Position numbers and translations under genes: made by a program
Notes under the pieces: generated by a model
Database searches by the model: none
Told to the model about the DNA's origin: nothing
The model's input: only the letters and a program-made list of their open reading frames with translations
IMG/VR virus record: IMGVR_UViG_3300046458_000159
Coordinates: 1-21,150 of that record
Length of the DNA stretch: 21,150 nt
DNA from: a virus
Reading direction: 5' to 3' (one strand)
In this document: positions 19,846-21,150 of the stretch, in pieces
How the letters are laid out: every line of letters starts with the position of its first letter
How positions within the stretch are numbered: position 1 is the first letter of the stretch

Positions 19846-20981
19846 TGGCTGCCCGGCCCCGCACGCTGCAAAACAGAAAGCTGCCGCCAAACCTTTACCC
19901 TAATGGGAAGTACTGGCGGTACCGCAACCCGGTCACCGGCGTGATGACCAGCATCAACCGCCGCCTGGAGGAGGCAATCAAGCTGGCCCGGGCAGCAAAC
20001 CTCAAGTTTGCCGAGCTCGTCGTCGATGACGGCTCGCTTCTGGCGGTGCTGACCGGCGACCGCCTGCCTATTGTGAGCAACCTGCTCACGCGATTCGAAG
20101 AGGAGTGGCTGCCGGACCGGTCATATGCCGCGCGCACCCTCGAGGAAATCAAGTTCAAGCTTGAGCGGTACCGGCAGGATCTGGGCGACCGGCTGATAGG
20201 CCAGTTGGATGTGCTGGCCATGGCCGAATACCTCGACAACTTCAGCAACAACGCCTACACGAAGCACCGCGGGCTGTGGGTGCAGATCTTTGCCTTTGCA
20301 GTAGCCAAGGGCCTGGCCGAGCGTAACAACGCCGAGCTGACCCTGGTGAAGAAAGAGGCCGAGAAGAAGCGGCAGCGCCACACGCTCGACGGTTTGAAGT
20401 TGATCATCGAGGCGGTAACCACGCCTCCCTGGCTGAAGCGGGCAATCCGCCTGGCCCTGGCCAGCCTCCAGCGCCGGGACGACATCGTCACTTGGCTCAA
20501 GTCCGCTGCGGACATGGAGAAGAACACGCTCACCGTCTCCCCCGGAAAGACCCAGGGTTATGAGAACCCTGTGCACCTCAAAATCACCATGGGCGCTGCG
20601 CTGCGGGAGGTGGTCGGGGAATGCCTGCGCTCGCCGCTCGCGTCGCCCTACCTGATCCACTACAAGCCCAAGGCCCGCCGGCGGGAACAGATCGACGCCA
20701 AGGACCACTGGACATCGGTGACGCCTGACTACCTGACCAAAGAGTTCAGCAAGGCCAGGGACGCTGCGCATGCCTACGATCATGTGCCGGCCGGTGAGCG
20801 ACCCACTTTTCACGAGATCCGCGCGTTGGGTGCCTGGCTGTATGAGCAACAGAAATTCCCACAGGAATACATCCAGGCGCTCATGGGGCACGCGGACGAG
20901 AAGATGACGAAGCACTATCAGGAGGGGCACGACGAAAAGAAGATCGAGTACCTGGAGGTGGGCGCCGAATTGGCGTTCTGA
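19845..20981 (+). CDS. int: Phage tyrosine integrase (lambda type)
   Basis: The 378-residue recombinase has an N-terminal arm-site domain (LPPNLYPNGKYWRYRNPVTG, about residues 13-32), a core-binding helical domain (about 75-170) and a catalytic domain. The catalytic residues are visible: R210 (SLQRRDDI), K235 (SPGKTQG), H323 and R326 (FHEIR), H349 (LMGHADEKM) and Y358 (TKHYQ). It reads toward the missing attR, the usual orientation in which integrase sits next to the attachment site. It is expected to recombine within the tRNA-Val anticodon arm. The catalytic set is complete, so the enzyme may still be active, although excision also needs an intact attR beyond the IS. Confidence 0.95.
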   Translation: MAARPRTLQNRKLPPNLYPNGKYWRYRNPVTGVMTSINRRLEEAIKLARAANLKFAELVVDDGSLLAVLTGDRLPIVSNLLTRFEEEWLPDRSYAARTLEEIKFKLERYRQDLGDRLIGQLDVLAMAEYLDNFSNNAYTKHRGLWVQIFAFAVAKGLAERNNAELTLVKKEAEKKRQRHTLDGLKLIIEAVTTPPWLKRAIRLALASLQRRDDIVTWLKSAADMEKNTLTVSPGKTQGYENPVHLKITMGAALREVVGECLRSPLASPYLIHYKPKARRREQIDAKDHWTSVTPDYLTKEFSKARDAAHAYDHVPAGERPTFHEIRALGAWLYEQQKFPQEYIQALMGHADEKMTKHYQEGHDEKKIEYLEVGAELAF

Positions 20982-20988
20982 GGTGGGA

Positions 20989-21021
20989 GTTTTGCAAAAG
21001 TTTTGCAAATGTTTTGCAAAT
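20989..21021 (+). repeat. Three tandem 11-bp repeats after the integrase gene
   Basis: GTTTTGCAAAA, GTTTTGCAAAT and GTTTTGCAAAT follow one another with exactly 11-bp period, about one helical turn. They lie 8 bases past the integrase stop, where P'-arm integrase sites are found in lambda-type attP, so they are candidate arm sites. Confidence 0.7.
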
Positions 21022-21026
21022 CGCAG

Positions 21027-21150
21027 TGTCTAGTCCTGAAATAGGTTTACACCTGTTTTAACCTCAAAACGCCCGATGCACCGCATCGGGCGTTTTGTAT
21101 TTCAGCGACAGATGAGGCCGCTCGTTGTTATAGATCAGCACCGACTCGTC
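21027..21150 (-). mobile_element. End of an IS3-family insertion sequence (runs out of window)
   Basis: The element appears to begin near 21027 (TGTCTAGTCCTGAAATAGG), directly after the 11-bp repeats, with a TG terminal dinucleotide as in the IS3 family. It encodes the 3' end of a transposase on the minus strand and extends beyond the right edge. The precise terminus needs comparison with a complete copy. Confidence 0.7.
21064..21150 (-). CDS. IS3-family transposase, C-terminal fragment
   Basis: Only the last 28 residues are in the window. They end YNNERPHLSLKY, then KTPDAVHRAF and a stop. The YNNERPH motif is diagnostic of the end of the IS3-family orfB DDE integrase domain. The frame is open, so the gene may be intact beyond the edge. 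It is not closely similar to the dead copy at 2806-3895. Confidence 0.88.
   Translation of the reverse strand, partial: DESVLIYNNERPHLSLKYKTPDAVHRAF

Noticed and set aside
20121-21008. 295-codon open frame antisense to the integrase gene
   Set aside because: Shadow of a GC-rich gene with a complete set of catalytic residues on the other strand; no ribosome site or recognisable motif.
1-21150. CRISPR array
   Set aside because: No regularly spaced direct repeats of 24-40 bases were found. The only clear direct repeats are the pair of 42-mers, the leader cassettes and the 11-bp triplet.

Overview
The window looks like Pseudomonas chromosome (fluorescens/putida-like by feel; species not determined) carrying a short, heavily deleted lambda-like prophage in a tRNA-Val(GAC) gene. 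Evidence for a prophage: a displaced 3' half of the tRNA with its terminator (about 3975-4082), an integrase and excisionase at the far end (19612-20981), a LexA-type CI repressor with operators on both sides (10411-11349), tail-tip, tail-fibre and lysis genes (5907-10387), and tightly overlapping small early genes. No terminase, capsid, tube, tape-measure or replication gene is present.

Region 1-4033 lies outside the left attachment site. It holds an AT-rich O-antigen polymerase/ligase-type membrane protein (1-1329, +), a convergent stand-alone beta-helix tailspike-like gene (1551-2588, -) with a perfect LexA box in its promoter region, a broken second copy of a spanin (Rz) 3' end, and a dead IS3-family element. 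The Rz scrap suggests that an older prophage once occupied the same neighbourhood.

Region 4034-5920 is the left edge of the prophage. It contains the tRNA fragment (attL), two small plus-strand genes (one under a perfect LexA box, one with a near match upstream), a small minus-strand gene, and a complete SRAP/YedK-type abasic-site protein gene. Region 5907-10387 reads on the minus strand from the pR side: a Cro/YdaS-like DNA-binding domain fused in frame to the C-terminal part of tail-tip protein J, two small tail proteins, a tail fibre, its assembly protein, a lysozyme, and nested Rz/Rz1 spanins. The fusion marks the deletion that removed the replication, packaging, head and most tail genes. 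It places the remaining tail and lysis genes behind the repressor-controlled early promoter.

Region 10411-11349 is the lysis/lysogeny switch. CI is flanked by 17-bp operators of the form TACAA-N7-TTGTA, three on the cro side and two on the pL side. Region 11350-20981 is the leftward early arm (plus strand): an arginine-rich 48-residue ORF, a structured leader, a LuxR-type HTH protein, several small phage proteins, a 5-cytosine DNA methyltransferase, a cupin-like protein, an 18-residue micro-ORF, a protein resembling tRNA-guanine transglycosylase/DpdA, excisionase and integrase. Inserted in the opposite direction at 13515-14873 is a three-gene cargo block, two of whose genes share an identical 42-bp leader. 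The window ends in the 3' end of another IS3-family transposase, immediately after three 11-bp repeats that may be integrase arm sites. The intact tRNA-Val and attR should lie beyond that IS, outside the window.
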